Assembly: GCA_900323505.1 (NCBI GenBank) | Contig: OOIN01000005.1 | Span: forward strand, 1,364,001-1,428,000 | Origin: Ustilago trichophora | Taxonomy: Eukaryota; Basidiomycota; Ustilaginomycetes; Ustilaginales; Ustilaginaceae | Length of the DNA: 64,000 nt | Direction of reading: 5' to 3' | In this document: piece after piece, positions 47,225 through 57,833 of the stretch | Layout of the letters: every line of letters starts with the position of its first letter | Numbering within the stretch: position 1 is the stretch's first letter | The notes under the pieces: generated by a model | Databases searched by the model: none | What the model saw: the letters and a program-made list of their open reading frames with translations, nothing else | What the model was told of the DNA's origin: nothing | Program-made: the position numbers and the translations under genes

Positions 47225-47728
47225 CAATTGAAAAGTCTATTCAAGGCATTTGGATCACATCGCAAATCACATGCTGTCGAACAAAGTCTGCTGCAGACGA
47301 GGATGAGTGGTTGAGCCATGTGATACTTGGTCTAAAGATGTCTGGAGGGAGACTGATCAAACCGCACGCAACGTGATCTACCTTTATCGCCGGCTCCCAG
47401 CATATCCAAGCCGCATTGTTCTATGAATTGATGACACTCTCAAACAGTTCCGAGACCGCTGCAGTTGTCGAGACCATACAGGATGGTGAAACAAAAGAAC
47501 AACAACGTCCTTGTTGTTCACACGTCTTTCCAAGGACACCGAAATTCGGGACCCTTATTTTGACCTGGGATTCTAGAAGCTCGGCAAAACAAAAAGTAGC
47601 GCACGAGACACGCCTTTCGAGTGTAAAGGCCTACTTGCTGTACTTCTTCAATGACCATCTCGCCAACCTCTTCCCTTCACCTACGACAACCACCCACACT
47701 TTCGCTTCTTCTTCACTTTCTGAAACCA
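47225..47728. other. Intergenic region between tandem paralogues
   Basis: About 500 bases with no supported gene, carrying the terminator of copy A and the promoter of copy B. The copies therefore have separate promoters. Confidence 0.55.
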
Positions 47729-48469
47729 ATGCCGACTATACAGCCATCTGAAGCATCCTATCAGCTGCACACCTGGACGTTGACGCTTCTCTCGGCCCTG
47801 TCCGTCAAACTATTACTCGCCCCTCCACCATCTGACAATCTCACCCTCCTCCGAGTGATATGCACCCTCATCCTTCCCACCATCACATTCAGCCTTCTGT
47901 CGAACCGCCATATAACACTACAACGTGTAGCAGCTCTGCAACTTTCTCATAATCGCTCTAATTTTAGCAGAGCAATGGAGAACAAGACAATCCTGACGGC
48001 AGATGGGATGGACGTCATCTTCAAGATGCTCCTCTCGACCGCTATGCTATCCAACCTTCCGCTTGCGTACGAAAGGTTGATGCAAGGAAACACAGCGAAA
48101 TGGGTGCAAAAAGTAGAAACACCCATGAGCTGGTTCTTCGCAGTTGTCAACGTGACGGTGGTCCTGGTGTGCTGGGCCATGGTTATCACGCAGGAAGAGA
48201 TGCGATTTGAGTTCGACGATGGTTTCAAGGTTGAAAGTAAGGAAGTGGTATTGGAAAAGTTGAGGAGCCTAGGGAAGAAGGAGGGGTGGAAGAAGGTCGC
48301 TAGCACCTCGAGAAGGCACGACGTCTTTGTCAAGTCGGTGCGATTGCCTAATGGAGATGACGTCGGCGTATACGAGCTATCTACGCGGCTGGCGAACAAC
48401 CACCCTCTATACAACGCAGATACCGAAGAAAAGCCTTCTGGACCAATCCTTCGCATTGCGCTCCCATAA
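47729..48469 (+). CDS. Four-helix membrane protein, tandem paralogue B
   Basis: Start at ATG 47729 (MPTIQPSEASYQLHTWTLTLL), 246 residues. It parallels the preceding gene along its length: MPTIQPSEASYQLH against MVSITPPDKSYCLH, SNRHITLQRVAALQL against TYRQVTPERASALHL, AMLSNLPLAYE against LILSNIPIPPE, EGWKKVASTSRRHDVFVKSVR against NEWVRVASNYRRNEETWVRRV, and similar C-terminal strands ending LRIALP and LTITL. Four transmembrane helices precede a charged cytosolic tail. This shared order shows tandem duplication followed by strong divergence. No family is recognised. It is convergent with the allantoicase fusion gene. Confidence 0.78.
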   Translation: MPTIQPSEASYQLHTWTLTLLSALSVKLLLAPPPSDNLTLLRVICTLILPTITFSLLSNRHITLQRVAALQLSHNRSNFSRAMENKTILTADGMDVIFKMLLSTAMLSNLPLAYERLMQGNTAKWVQKVETPMSWFFAVVNVTVVLVCWAMVITQEEMRFEFDDGFKVESKEVVLEKLRSLGKKEGWKKVASTSRRHDVFVKSVRLPNGDDVGVYELSTRLANNHPLYNADTEEKPSGPILRIALP

Positions 48470-48594
48470 CCACAGCTAAACTCACAATAAGTTACTGCAA
48501 TGTTCATCGCAACAAAGCGAACACAACCCAGCAAAAGTCATCAAACCTGGTTTAAATTTCCTGCAAGAACAAGTCATCTACGGCCGTAAAGAAA

Positions 48595-50599
48595 TCACAC
48601 CTCGACCTCATCACAGTCAAGCTGAGGCTGAGTGGCAGACTCGTTGACAATGCAAGCGAAATCAGTCGCCTGTTTACCAAGGGCGATCATTGGGTGATGC
48701 CAGATACCGGGAAGGTACTGGATCGCTTGCTCCGTTGTAGCCAAGAAGACGCCCAAGGTGTTCAAATCTGGCCGGTCATCTGTAAATCCCACCAAAGCGC
48801 AATCCAGGCAAAATGAAACGTGTCAGAGTCAGTACTTGCTTCTTCTTCATCTCTCGAGTCTTGGGGAAGGAGGGTGCGGATTTGAAGGGGTACCTTGACC
48901 ATTAAGCGCAACGACGACGAGGAAACCCTGCTGTTGACCGTTGATGGGTACCATAGGAATGAATGCCTGCGTTGTGAATCTGTGCCTTTCGAGCAGCTTG
49001 ACCTCGAATGGCAGGCTTGTTGCAGGGTCGCAACGGTAAACGTGTATGTTTGTTTTTGCACCTGCTTGGTTGGGATAGTTGTTGAGAATCTCGGCCAGGT
49101 TGAGATACTTTTTGGCCGTGCCTTGGTTTACGATCTTGAAAGGCTTATCGAGAGGGTTTTGGCAAGAAGGACCGTCGATGACCGCTCCGTATCTCTCGAA
49201 TGCTGGTGTGGTGAGAGGGATGGCGGGGATGAATTTACCATGGACCAAGATTCCCATGGTTGTCGATGTCGTCATTGCCGAGGTGGTACTGGTGGAAGGA
49301 GCGAGGGAAGTTTCGGCACTTACTGGAGCAAAAGGGTCCGAAGTGGCCGATGGCAAAGGGTCCTGAATGTCTGCTGGTACAGCAACGGCGGGGAGGGAAG
49401 CGGGGGAGAGCTGCGCCGAGAGAATGGGACCGGCACGACGACCGTGTACGCGGAAACGCTTGATACCGCCATCCGGGTGCATCTTGACCATAACGTGTGT
49501 GAAGGGGGCAGAGTTGCCCTCGGGAAGCGCGAAGAAATGACGACGACCGGGACCGAGTTTGGTACGAGGCAAGAGGGTGACCCATTGAGCGTCAGCAGAG
49601 GGGATCGAGGAGGAGTTGTGCACGGTACCCAAGATCTCGGTCGACTCGGGAAAGTTGCCAAGGAAGTGGGCTGTGTCAACTTCTGCGTACGAGAGGAAGC
49701 CTGGCTCGCCCCTATCATGACGGACCACATGAAATGAAAGCAAAGACCAAGGCAATGTCAGTATATGAGACCCGTGAGAAGGAAGAGAGGGAAGGGAAAG
49801 AATCAACTCACAGCTTGACAATGGACCAGTTGAAGTGACCCTTTGCACGCGATCGACGAGTCTCCCAACCGTCACCCATGTCCTTACCCCTACCAGGCAA
49901 GATGATGTTGCTACCAGCACCAAAGTGGTTGTCATCGGTGAAGACGACCCTACCACCGTTCAGGCAGTGGGCCAAATCGAGGACGTTGTAAGCGCTGTTT
50001 TCAGCGTTGACTTGTTCACCCTCACCCTGACCGACAGGCGGTGGGGGGATGACACCGTATACACGGAACCTGGCAATACCACCATCTGGAATCATGTGCA
50101 GCTTGATGTGGGTGTAGAATTTGTCTCCTTTACCCTCGGCGACCTTGAAGAGATGTCTCTGCGAAGGACCGCAAGGTGTGACGGGAACGACGCACTCCCA
50201 TCTCGCGTCGTTCTCAGCGAGGGCGTTGGCTGTAGCAGCTTCCTCCTCGGGAGTGAGAGCGAGAGCGTGAATCGAAATCTCTGGAGCTTCATTACCGTTG
50301 AAGTTGGCAGTGTCGACGTCGAATCCGATCAAACGACCACCTGCGCTGGGGCCGAGACGTAGGATGACCCAATCATAGGTTGGGTTGTGACGGCGTGTCT
50401 CCCAACCATCGAAGAGAGCGCCTTTGGGACCGAATTGACCTTTGAGAGAAGGGGCAGGGCCGACTTTGAGAAGCGAAGAGGCGGGAGCAAACCACTCGTC
50501 AGAGGTGCTGAGGATACGTCCACCAAGAGCGACCGAGGAGATCTCGGTGGAGGTGGAGCCAAGGACGGCGTCAAATTGGTCGAGGGGGATCGCTGTCAT
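48595..50599 (-). CDS. Bifunctional allantoicase-ureidoglycolate lyase
   Basis: Three exons on the minus strand: 50599-49812, 49711-48894 and 48779-48595. Introns are 100 nt (GTGAGT...GATAG) and 114 nt (GTACCC...TTTACAG); 596 residues in one frame. Residues ~1-360 are two allantoicase repeats: the first with GGRILSTSDEWFAPASSLL and LFDGWETRRHNPTYDWVILRLG, the second with GGRVVFTDDNHFGAGSNIILPG, DGWETRRSRAKGHFNWSIVKLG and YAEVDTAHFLGN. A Ser/Thr/Pro linker (~365-415) leads to a ureidoglycolate lyase domain (~418-596): AIPLTTPAFERYGAVI, RCDPATSLPFEVKLLERH, QAFIPMVPINGQ, DDRPDLNTLGVFLA, GIWHHPMIALG. The protein would convert allantoate to urea and ureidoglycolate, then to glyoxylate and urea. 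Both splices restore conserved motifs, so the fusion is well supported. Confidence 0.9.
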
Positions 50600-51295
50600 T
50601 GTTGGAATCTTGATCGATTTGCTAGATGAGGATGAGGAGGAAAAAGACGAAGGAAGAAAGGAAGAGCGGAGAATAGTATATGAATCAGCTGAGGGGCAAA
50701 TTGACTCGGAAAGTATCGTTTGGACTAACGTTGACCGTCCCACGAGACGAGACCAACCCCGCGTGTCTCTCAAACCCCAACCACTGTACCGCTCCGGTAA
50801 ATGGGCCGAATCCTTGCTTCTCGATTCTGCATCTCATTGCCAAGCATTGTCCGGCACAATACGACCATGCAAACTGTCACTCCACCCTCGACTCTGTGCT
50901 CCATTCATGCTTTACTCAACACCTCGTCGCTGCCCTTGACATGTATGAACCAAGAGCCAATTGGAGGCTGAATGTCGTTCGTTGAACAAGGATGTAACCA
51001 TGTCGTGCTTTGGTATTGGGCTCGGCCAAGTCCGATGGTAGGAAGAATTCGCGTGCAAATTGGTCAAAGCTCAAAATTACACAGACGCAGATCCTTCGGT
51101 ATTCATTACGGCACGGAAACTCACCCGTTTTCTTCTTAGGCACCCGATGAACCCGATCCACTTCTATACCTGCGCTCGTTCAATCGCTCAACGTCAAGTC
51201 AATTCATAGAGATTGTTTCCATGTCTATCCATTCTTCCATTCCTGCAAAATGATCCTGAAATGTAGCAATGCAATGCCATTATAGATACAACAAT
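50600..51295. other. Intergenic region, no gene seen
   Basis: About 700 bases between two minus-strand genes: the allantoicase fusion's promoter (left) and the PAF-AH gene's 3' region (right). No recognisable gene or motif. Confidence 0.6.
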
Positions 51296-53779
51296 TCACA
51301 CCGCGTGGATTACCAGCCTTCCCAGCCTGTCACCATCGCTTCCAACCACCGACTCGTCCAAATCTCCAGGCCGAGGCTTGCCCTCCTTCCAGATCCTCCA
51401 CGCCTGTTTATCATTCTCGCCCTTAAGCCCTTCAAACACTCCCTGGTCCTCCTCGCACTTTCCATCCAGAATCATCCGCTGCGTAATCCCCACATTCACT
51501 TCGAGAATCGCCTGTGACCCTACGCTGCCGACAAACTTGCTCATGCTTGGCAGCAAGAAGGGGAAATCCGAGAACGATGTGTGTTGACTCGCTTTCATTT
51601 CCTGCACCTGTTGATCCTTGTGGTACGTCCATCCTTTTGCGGGTGCTGCAGTCTTCTTGGACCCAAGATCGCGCTCAAAAGCCAGAATTTTTTCAGACAC
51701 CTCCGCCAAGTCGCGCCCAACGACATCAGGAGTGCCGTAGACAGAAGCACAAGAGTAGAACTCTTCGTAGGTAACCCAGGCTGTGCGGAAGCCTGCTTGC
51801 TTGGCAGCAAAAGTGTCCCATGTGTGCGAGGCAACGAACCATATCCCCTGATATTCCTTTTGGGCTGAATTCGCGTCCAGAGGTTCGGCCTTGATACGGC
51901 GCAGCACTTCAGCGTAGACTTTCGGATCAGGTTTGGCTACACCAATCTCGTCACAGCTAAACAGTCCGATGCCAGATCCAATGTTGCTGTCTTGTGCAGA
52001 GCGGCCAGAACGAGCGGCATCGCTGTCGAGGTCGGCTCCATCGCTCTCGCCAAGTGCACGGAGGAAGGATGCTCGACCAAGTTCAAGTGAGCCATTGGTG
52101 GCTGCCCAGACATCAACCTTGTCTACACCAGCCGGCAGGCGACCCTTGCCATCGCGATCACGATAGATGCGGGTCAGGGCGTCGACCATACCGGGTCGAG
52201 GTCGAAGCTTCTTCAGCGCGCCCATCATCGTTTCCACCACCACTGGATCGAATGGGTTCTGCAGCGCTTCCTCTGCCGGTCCGTCGTCTGCGTAGGATCC
52301 GGCCTTGGTGAGAGCCTCACCCTTGCCATTCTTCTTGGGCAATATACCTGCCTGGAGAAGAACACGCGGAAGCGTCCCCTTGAACACCTCGGAGATGGGT
52401 TTGTACTGTCCACAGACGCTCGAATAGGTGAAATCGCGCTGAGTGCCGTGGAACCAGTCCATGATTACGAGCTCTGGTACAATCTTGGGTACTCCTTCCT
52501 TCGGCTCCAACTGGTCAGGGAAGAGCGATTGAAGCGCTTCGATACACGCATCCAGTCCGAACAGCGTACCAAACATGTCGTGCACAATGACCAATCTCGA
52601 TGGTGGTCCCGCGGTCTGTGATGCAACCAAGGACGCGGCATCTGACTTTTCAGTGCCTTCGGCGCCGATTGTCAGCAGCCAACCTTTGCCGCTCGTGCTG
52701 GCCTTGCTCTCGCGAGAAATGGTGGTCACATCATCCATATGCGAAGTCCACTGCGTAAAATCTTCGCTGTTGATCGTGTACAGTGGCTTGCTGACGGGTA
52801 CCACATCTGCGCCCGTGATAGGGATAGGTTCTACCCAAGGATCGAGCACCAGCGCTTGGCCAAAGGGACAATCAGTGTTGCGCAGGGTCTGAATGGCAGT
52901 AGATCCACCAAAGCTGTGACCAATGAGCCAAGGGTCCTGCATCTTGAGTTTGCTTTTAAAGCTGGAGAGAAGACGAGAGCGATGCTCGCCGATCTTGTTG
53001 TCATCGCGCTGGGTGCGAGTGCAGGATTCGACGAGGGTGGAAGCTCTGCCGTCGTTAATCTCTTGAAGAATGTTGAGAGCGGCAAGGACTTCTCTGCGAC
53101 GAAACTCGACTTGAGCTCGGCGCACGTCCATTGGTTCTGGCTTGCCATCGATTTCGGTGGGTCGCACATAGATCTTGTTCTCCACGCCATTGGAGCTTCC
53201 AGAGAACCATCGAAAGAGTCCTGACGAGCTTTGACTGTCCTTTCCAAGAGCATGATGGATTGTAGTTGATGCCGACGAGCCATCACGGTGCTCGATAGCA
53301 GCTACCACGATGCCCGATGCCGCAAGCGAAGAACAATAGGCCGAGTAGGTTGTCCGGGTGCCGCCCATGCCGTGGCTAAACACAGCTACAGGGAAGCCTT
53401 GCGAAGGAGCATCAGAGGCGAGAGGTGCATCGACAGCAGCTGGCAGCTTCTGCGATACAACGCTGTAGGCGGGCAAGATGATGGGAAGAGCGAGGTACTT
53501 GGGAATGCCTGCGTATTTGAGAAGACCACCGATGGAGCGCAGTTTGGGTGCTTCGAGCCAATCAAGAGATCGATCTGGCGCCGCATCCTTTGCGTTTGAG
53601 GCAGGGTAGTAGATGGTGAGAAGAGTGGTGTCTGCGGTGAGGAGCTCCTTGGTCACACCTCCATCCTGGTAGGTGTACGGGTCAGGCGAATCTTGCTTGA
53701 TCGGTGAAGGTAGGGGGATTTCTAGCGTGACCGTAGAAACAGCATAACGCACATTCTGTGACGGCTGTGGGAGCAACAT
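51296..53779 (-). CDS. PAF-acetylhydrolase with HAD (haloacid-dehalogenase) domain inserted before the catalytic His
   Basis: ATG at 53779-53777, 827 residues, one uninterrupted frame. Residues ~1-385 match the N-terminal part of plasma-type PAF-acetylhydrolase: GFPVAVFSHGMGGTRTTYSAY (oxyanion region), VVAAIEHRDGS, nucleophile motif GHSFGG (Ser289) and ALVLDPWVEPI (Asp313). At ~395 a complete HAD domain begins: LVIVHDMFGTLFG (nucleophile Asp401), AATNGS (~560), GVAKPDPKVY (~615) and WFVASHTWDTFAAKQAGF (~656), which matches 2-haloacid dehalogenases. After ~700 the lipase resumes with ASQHTSFSDFPFLLP, the PAF-AH histidine motif (His733), and its C-terminal helix. Ser-Asp spacing (24) is normal (23 in the human enzyme), but Asp-His is 420 instead of 55. 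Both active sites look intact; substrates are unknown. Confidence 0.85.
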   Translation of the reverse strand: MLLPQPSQNVRYAVSTVTLEIPLPSPIKQDSPDPYTYQDGGVTKELLTADTTLLTIYYPASNAKDAAPDRSLDWLEAPKLRSIGGLLKYAGIPKYLALPIILPAYSVVSQKLPAAVDAPLASDAPSQGFPVAVFSHGMGGTRTTYSAYCSSLAASGIVVAAIEHRDGSSASTTIHHALGKDSQSSSGLFRWFSGSSNGVENKIYVRPTEIDGKPEPMDVRRAQVEFRRREVLAALNILQEINDGRASTLVESCTRTQRDDNKIGEHRSRLLSSFKSKLKMQDPWLIGHSFGGSTAIQTLRNTDCPFGQALVLDPWVEPIPITGADVVPVSKPLYTINSEDFTQWTSHMDDVTTISRESKASTSGKGWLLTIGAEGTEKSDAASLVASQTAGPPSRLVIVHDMFGTLFGLDACIEALQSLFPDQLEPKEGVPKIVPELVIMDWFHGTQRDFTYSSVCGQYKPISEVFKGTLPRVLLQAGILPKKNGKGEALTKAGSYADDGPAEEALQNPFDPVVVETMMGALKKLRPRPGMVDALTRIYRDRDGKGRLPAGVDKVDVWAATNGSLELGRASFLRALGESDGADLDSDAARSGRSAQDSNIGSGIGLFSCDEIGVAKPDPKVYAEVLRRIKAEPLDANSAQKEYQGIWFVASHTWDTFAAKQAGFRTAWVTYEEFYSCASVYGTPDVVGRDLAEVSEKILAFERDLGSKKTAAPAKGWTYHKDQQVQEMKASQHTSFSDFPFLLPSMSKFVGSVGSQAILEVNVGITQRMILDGKCEEDQGVFEGLKGENDKQAWRIWKEGKPRPGDLDESVVGSDGDRLGRLVIHAV

Positions 53780-56700
53780 TGCGTTCTAGTCCTGCTCTAT
53801 TGACCTTGTAAGGATAGTCTATGGTCTTTCCGGGAATCTTTGGAAAGGAGATGGCGGTTCAGAGGTGGGCAGACGATGGGTGACACAAGCATTCCTCCAC
53901 ATCCAGTAAAGTTATGCCGAGGATGACACGCGCGTGGCCTTAGGCCGGCAAGATCTTCTTGTGACACGCTGAAACTTGCATTGACCTTGCCACTTTGGAC
54001 AAGAGATGCCCCGCTCTTCAACATCGATTCGACCCAGTCGGCATCCCGATGTTGGAATGCGCTTCTCCGATACCATCTCCGCCGCTATTCAATCTCCATC
54101 ACCACCGCCTCTCGCACGATAATGATCCACGATGGTAGGCAGCCTCGGAAACGGCTATCTATCCATGGACAAGCACACTTGCGCATCATGCAGAATTGCC
54201 GGCAAGGCGAACCGTGATTCTCAGGTGGGGTTTCCCGTGGAATTAGGGACGACCATCTGACACTCATTGCATCCTTCCAAGTAATGCTCGCGGCGTATGG
54301 TGATTGGTTGGACGATCGGGGGCTCAAGCAGGGGTGTTGTTCTTCTGTCAGACCGGCTCTTGATTCTGTGCATGAATTGAAGAAGGTCTTACGGGGCACA
54401 CACACATACATGTCGAGCATTCTTTACAGGTGAATACTTGGGATTGAGAGCTTTGCCTTCTTTGTGTTGCACAGATTCCAAAGGTGGCGTTGTGCAGGCG
54501 CTAAATTGTGTTGCACGTCCGACTCTTTGTTGTTGTTGCATTCGTTGTAACCCGCTCGAAAGGCATGCAAGATGCCAACAACGCGCGACCGATGGCCAAG
54601 CGACGCCCGGCTCCGGCTGCTCGTCTATGCCGGTACAAGACGCACATCCACTGCTACATCTTTTGCACGGCGTCGAGAGCGGCTCAAAAAGAAGTGGCTG
54701 AAATTTCACACTGCGATGAGTGCATGAGACTGCATCTCTTGGACGTGGGACGGCATGCAGAAGAATATATCTTTTTTGCCCGGCCATCCCTTGTGAACCA
54801 CTTGCCCACCTGCATGCCGCAAGCTTTCAGCTACAACGGATCTGAGACCGACTGATTTCGATTTTGCCTCACGCTTGGTGGATTCGTCAACGAAAAAGCT
54901 TAGGGCACCTTGGCTCGAAGAAATGTAGAGTCGTCCGAAGCGGCTCCGACTCTGTGAGAGCGTGATGGAACTAAGCGAGGCCGAATGAGAAAGCAACAAA
55001 AGTGCAAAGGTCAAGAGAGAGGGCCCTCGAATTTCTTGTCAGCTGCACGACGTCTCAAACCCTGATCCCCCTTCTCTCCAAGACGGTTCGAAGTTCGGAT
55101 TCCGTGACAGGGCATGGTTGGGTGTGACACGGTTCGGATAGCAAAACGCCTAACGAAAAGAGCTTTTTTAGTATTGCTTGCCTAACGAGAATCTGATAGG
55201 ATGCTTGGGACTCACGAGTTGGCGAGTCTGCTGCGTTTAGGGCTCGCTTATGGGCAGCCGAGATGGTTCTCACTACCAAGACACGCGTGGTTGCTGTTGG
55301 TTGGTCGAGACAGACATTTGAGTGCCGCTGTGCTTTTGATATTCAGACCCGACAGCTCGGGTATCGCCGAACATGATTCTCTCGTCCAGGATAGAGTGTG
55401 GATTGCCTTCTCTTGAATGCGCTTGTTGATTTCCAGATGACGACCGCACACCTTGATGGGAAGAACAGTCGAGGTTGGTTATAGCTATGCACAGATTGCA
55501 GCCATTGCTCATCACTCTAGTCTCTCGGTAGGAGGGGCGAGAGAAGGTCGACTTTGAAAAGCACCAACTGCAATTGCAACCATCCGCGTGGGAGATCGGA
55601 TCGAAGCGCCGAGTACTGTATGCACGCACACACGCACGCACCAGAGCACGGTCCTGCTCACCTTGGCGATACTCGCTTAGCCCCGTCACCATAGCACAAT
55701 TTCGACCTCTGCTCTGCGACTTTTGGCTCTCCCACGCTATCGGAGGTGCCAACAAACACACGACCGAGGTGGACACTCGGCTTGCAATTCTACTCGATTT
55801 GCATCCCTTGCCACTGTTTGCCTCGACCTCTAGCGTCTCTACGTGAAGGAACAGTACTGTACAGTACATAACCCACATGCATTTCTAATCTTTTCGTCCG
55901 TCGGATTGATGAGCCAGACAACTTGGAAGTCAGCCACGAAAAAGTCTTATTCGTCTAGAATGCCAGGCTTTGATGACGCACCTCCATCAATGCATCATGT
56001 GGATTCAAAGACAGACAATGGTTTGAAGAGGCGCACAAAAGCGGGGATGTGGCTAGATTGGGCGAGCTGAAATTTTCATTACTGTACCCCATTCTCTTTC
56101 GAGGACCTCGTGATGAGAGAACCATGAAACGAACGGAACAAAGAGAAGCGCCATCACTGCAAGCGAAGCAAACAAGACTTGTACTTGGCCTGCAGATCAG
56201 CTTTCCACAACCTACCACATGCGGTTACAGAGACATTGCGCCGAGAAGTTTTTTTTTTTGTTCACAGAACGAGAGATAAAAGTCAGAAGTCATTTGAGGT
56301 TGCTCTCATGCCTTTTGCACTTTGGTTTTCAAGAAGGCGACAAAAAACAGTAAAAATAGATAAAAAAAAACTCCGCTGGATGAAATTCTCTCACGCCGTT
56401 GTCTAGCTGCCGCTGTTCATTAATGAAGGGTGAAGACCCTGGCGGTCTTTGTCTTTGCCATCCGCGGAATTTTCCAAGGTTCTTCAGGTTTGCCCTCGTA
56501 TTTGACGCTCTTTGCTTGTACAGTACTGTACGCCCCATGGTACCGGTTCAGACAGTAGTTGGACGGCGTGGGGTAGCATGTCTCGTATGACCCAAACAGA
56601 ATGGTATCTTGTTCTTTCTTGTCCGTCGGATTGGACTGTCTCATTCACGATCAACATGTCGGTGATTTTGACCGTCCAACGATCAGCCCTACCTGCTAGT

Positions 56701-57273
56701 TAGCCTGGGTTGTGTCCACGAGGTCTGCTGTCACACAATCGCGGCGCTAAAATCGGCGGGCGTAGCGCTTGCCCTTTCTGACTTTAGTCAGAATACTCTC
56801 GGTGCTAACGGCCTCATCTGCGAGACACAATCACATCTCACTCCTTTTGTCTGAGGCGCAAGTAGCTTCCAACCACGTCCGTGCTTTGCTGAACCGGAGC
56901 TGCAAGCTTCCATTTCGCCTGTGCGAGTAATGCTTGCATCTGCAGCTCGCATATGTCTTTTTGCGCATCAAAAAAGAAAAGAAAAATCTCCCTTCATCCA
57001 TCCTCCCTCCCCGTCTCTTTGTCTTGGTCTTTGTGTGCGATTCTTGGCCGTGCTGCAAGTCAGCTGTGCTCCTCGGCAGCCGAACAAAAACTGCTCTGCG
57101 TATGCAAAAAATGTTTGCGCTAAATCGGTCTCGTCGGAACGGAGACCGGAGCCAGCACGATCAAAGAAGCAATCACCATTGCAACCAAAGGGCAGAAATC
57201 GAGCCGTCGATGGTGCAACCAACTTGAAGTTAGCTCCAAGAAATGAATCCCCGTTCATACCTTTTTTTTAAAA

Positions 57274-57310
<37 letters not shown>

Positions 57311-57833
57311 ACAGCTCGCAGACCAACCCTCCCCTCGAAACAACCTACAGCTGCAGCTTTGCAGCTGAGAAAGAGGGCTGCCTCCAAGCTCCGCTCACCT
57401 GTCACCTCCGCTCCCATCTTGGGCTTGAACTAGGGAACTAGGGTACATACTGTACAGCGCTGGTTCCGAACTCAGACACAGGGCAGTTGGGGAAGGTCGG
57501 GTGACCAGAAGCAGCTTGTGACAGCTCCCACCAGCAGAATCTGTCCATGGTATGCGAAGAGGAGGTATATAACTTCCTTGAGCCTTGGTTATGGTAACGT
57601 GATCCCCTTTTCTCCCTTGGATCCTCCCCTCTGCTTCGCCTTGATACCCGGCTTCTTCATCCGACTCTCTCTCTGCCACATCTCTCCCTTTCAATTCGAC
57701 TTGATACAGCTGCTTTAATACTTTCTCTGTCGCGATCCATCCAAGTGCGCACCCTCTTTCACCGTCTTCTCACAGCCATCGCTTTACACCGCCATACGCT
57801 CGCGCACCCTCTCAGCGTGTACTGTTGCCAAAG
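53780..57833. other. Four-kilobase region without recognisable gene
   Basis: The longest gene-free stretch of the window. Open frames reach ~200 codons on both strands but none has a family motif, and they overlap each other. It has palindromic motifs (ACAGTACTGTACAGTAC at 55851, GTACAGTACTGTAC at 56518), a poly-T run at 57276 and, on the right, a CT-rich leader and a TATATAA at 57566, ~260 bases before the next ATG. It may hold non-coding transcripts or spliced genes with short exons that I cannot see. Confidence 0.5.
57276..57309. repeat. Poly-T tract (34 T)
   Basis: Uninterrupted run of thymines, preceded by a shorter T8 and AAAATC. Homopolymer; no mobile-element features around it. Confidence 0.9.
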
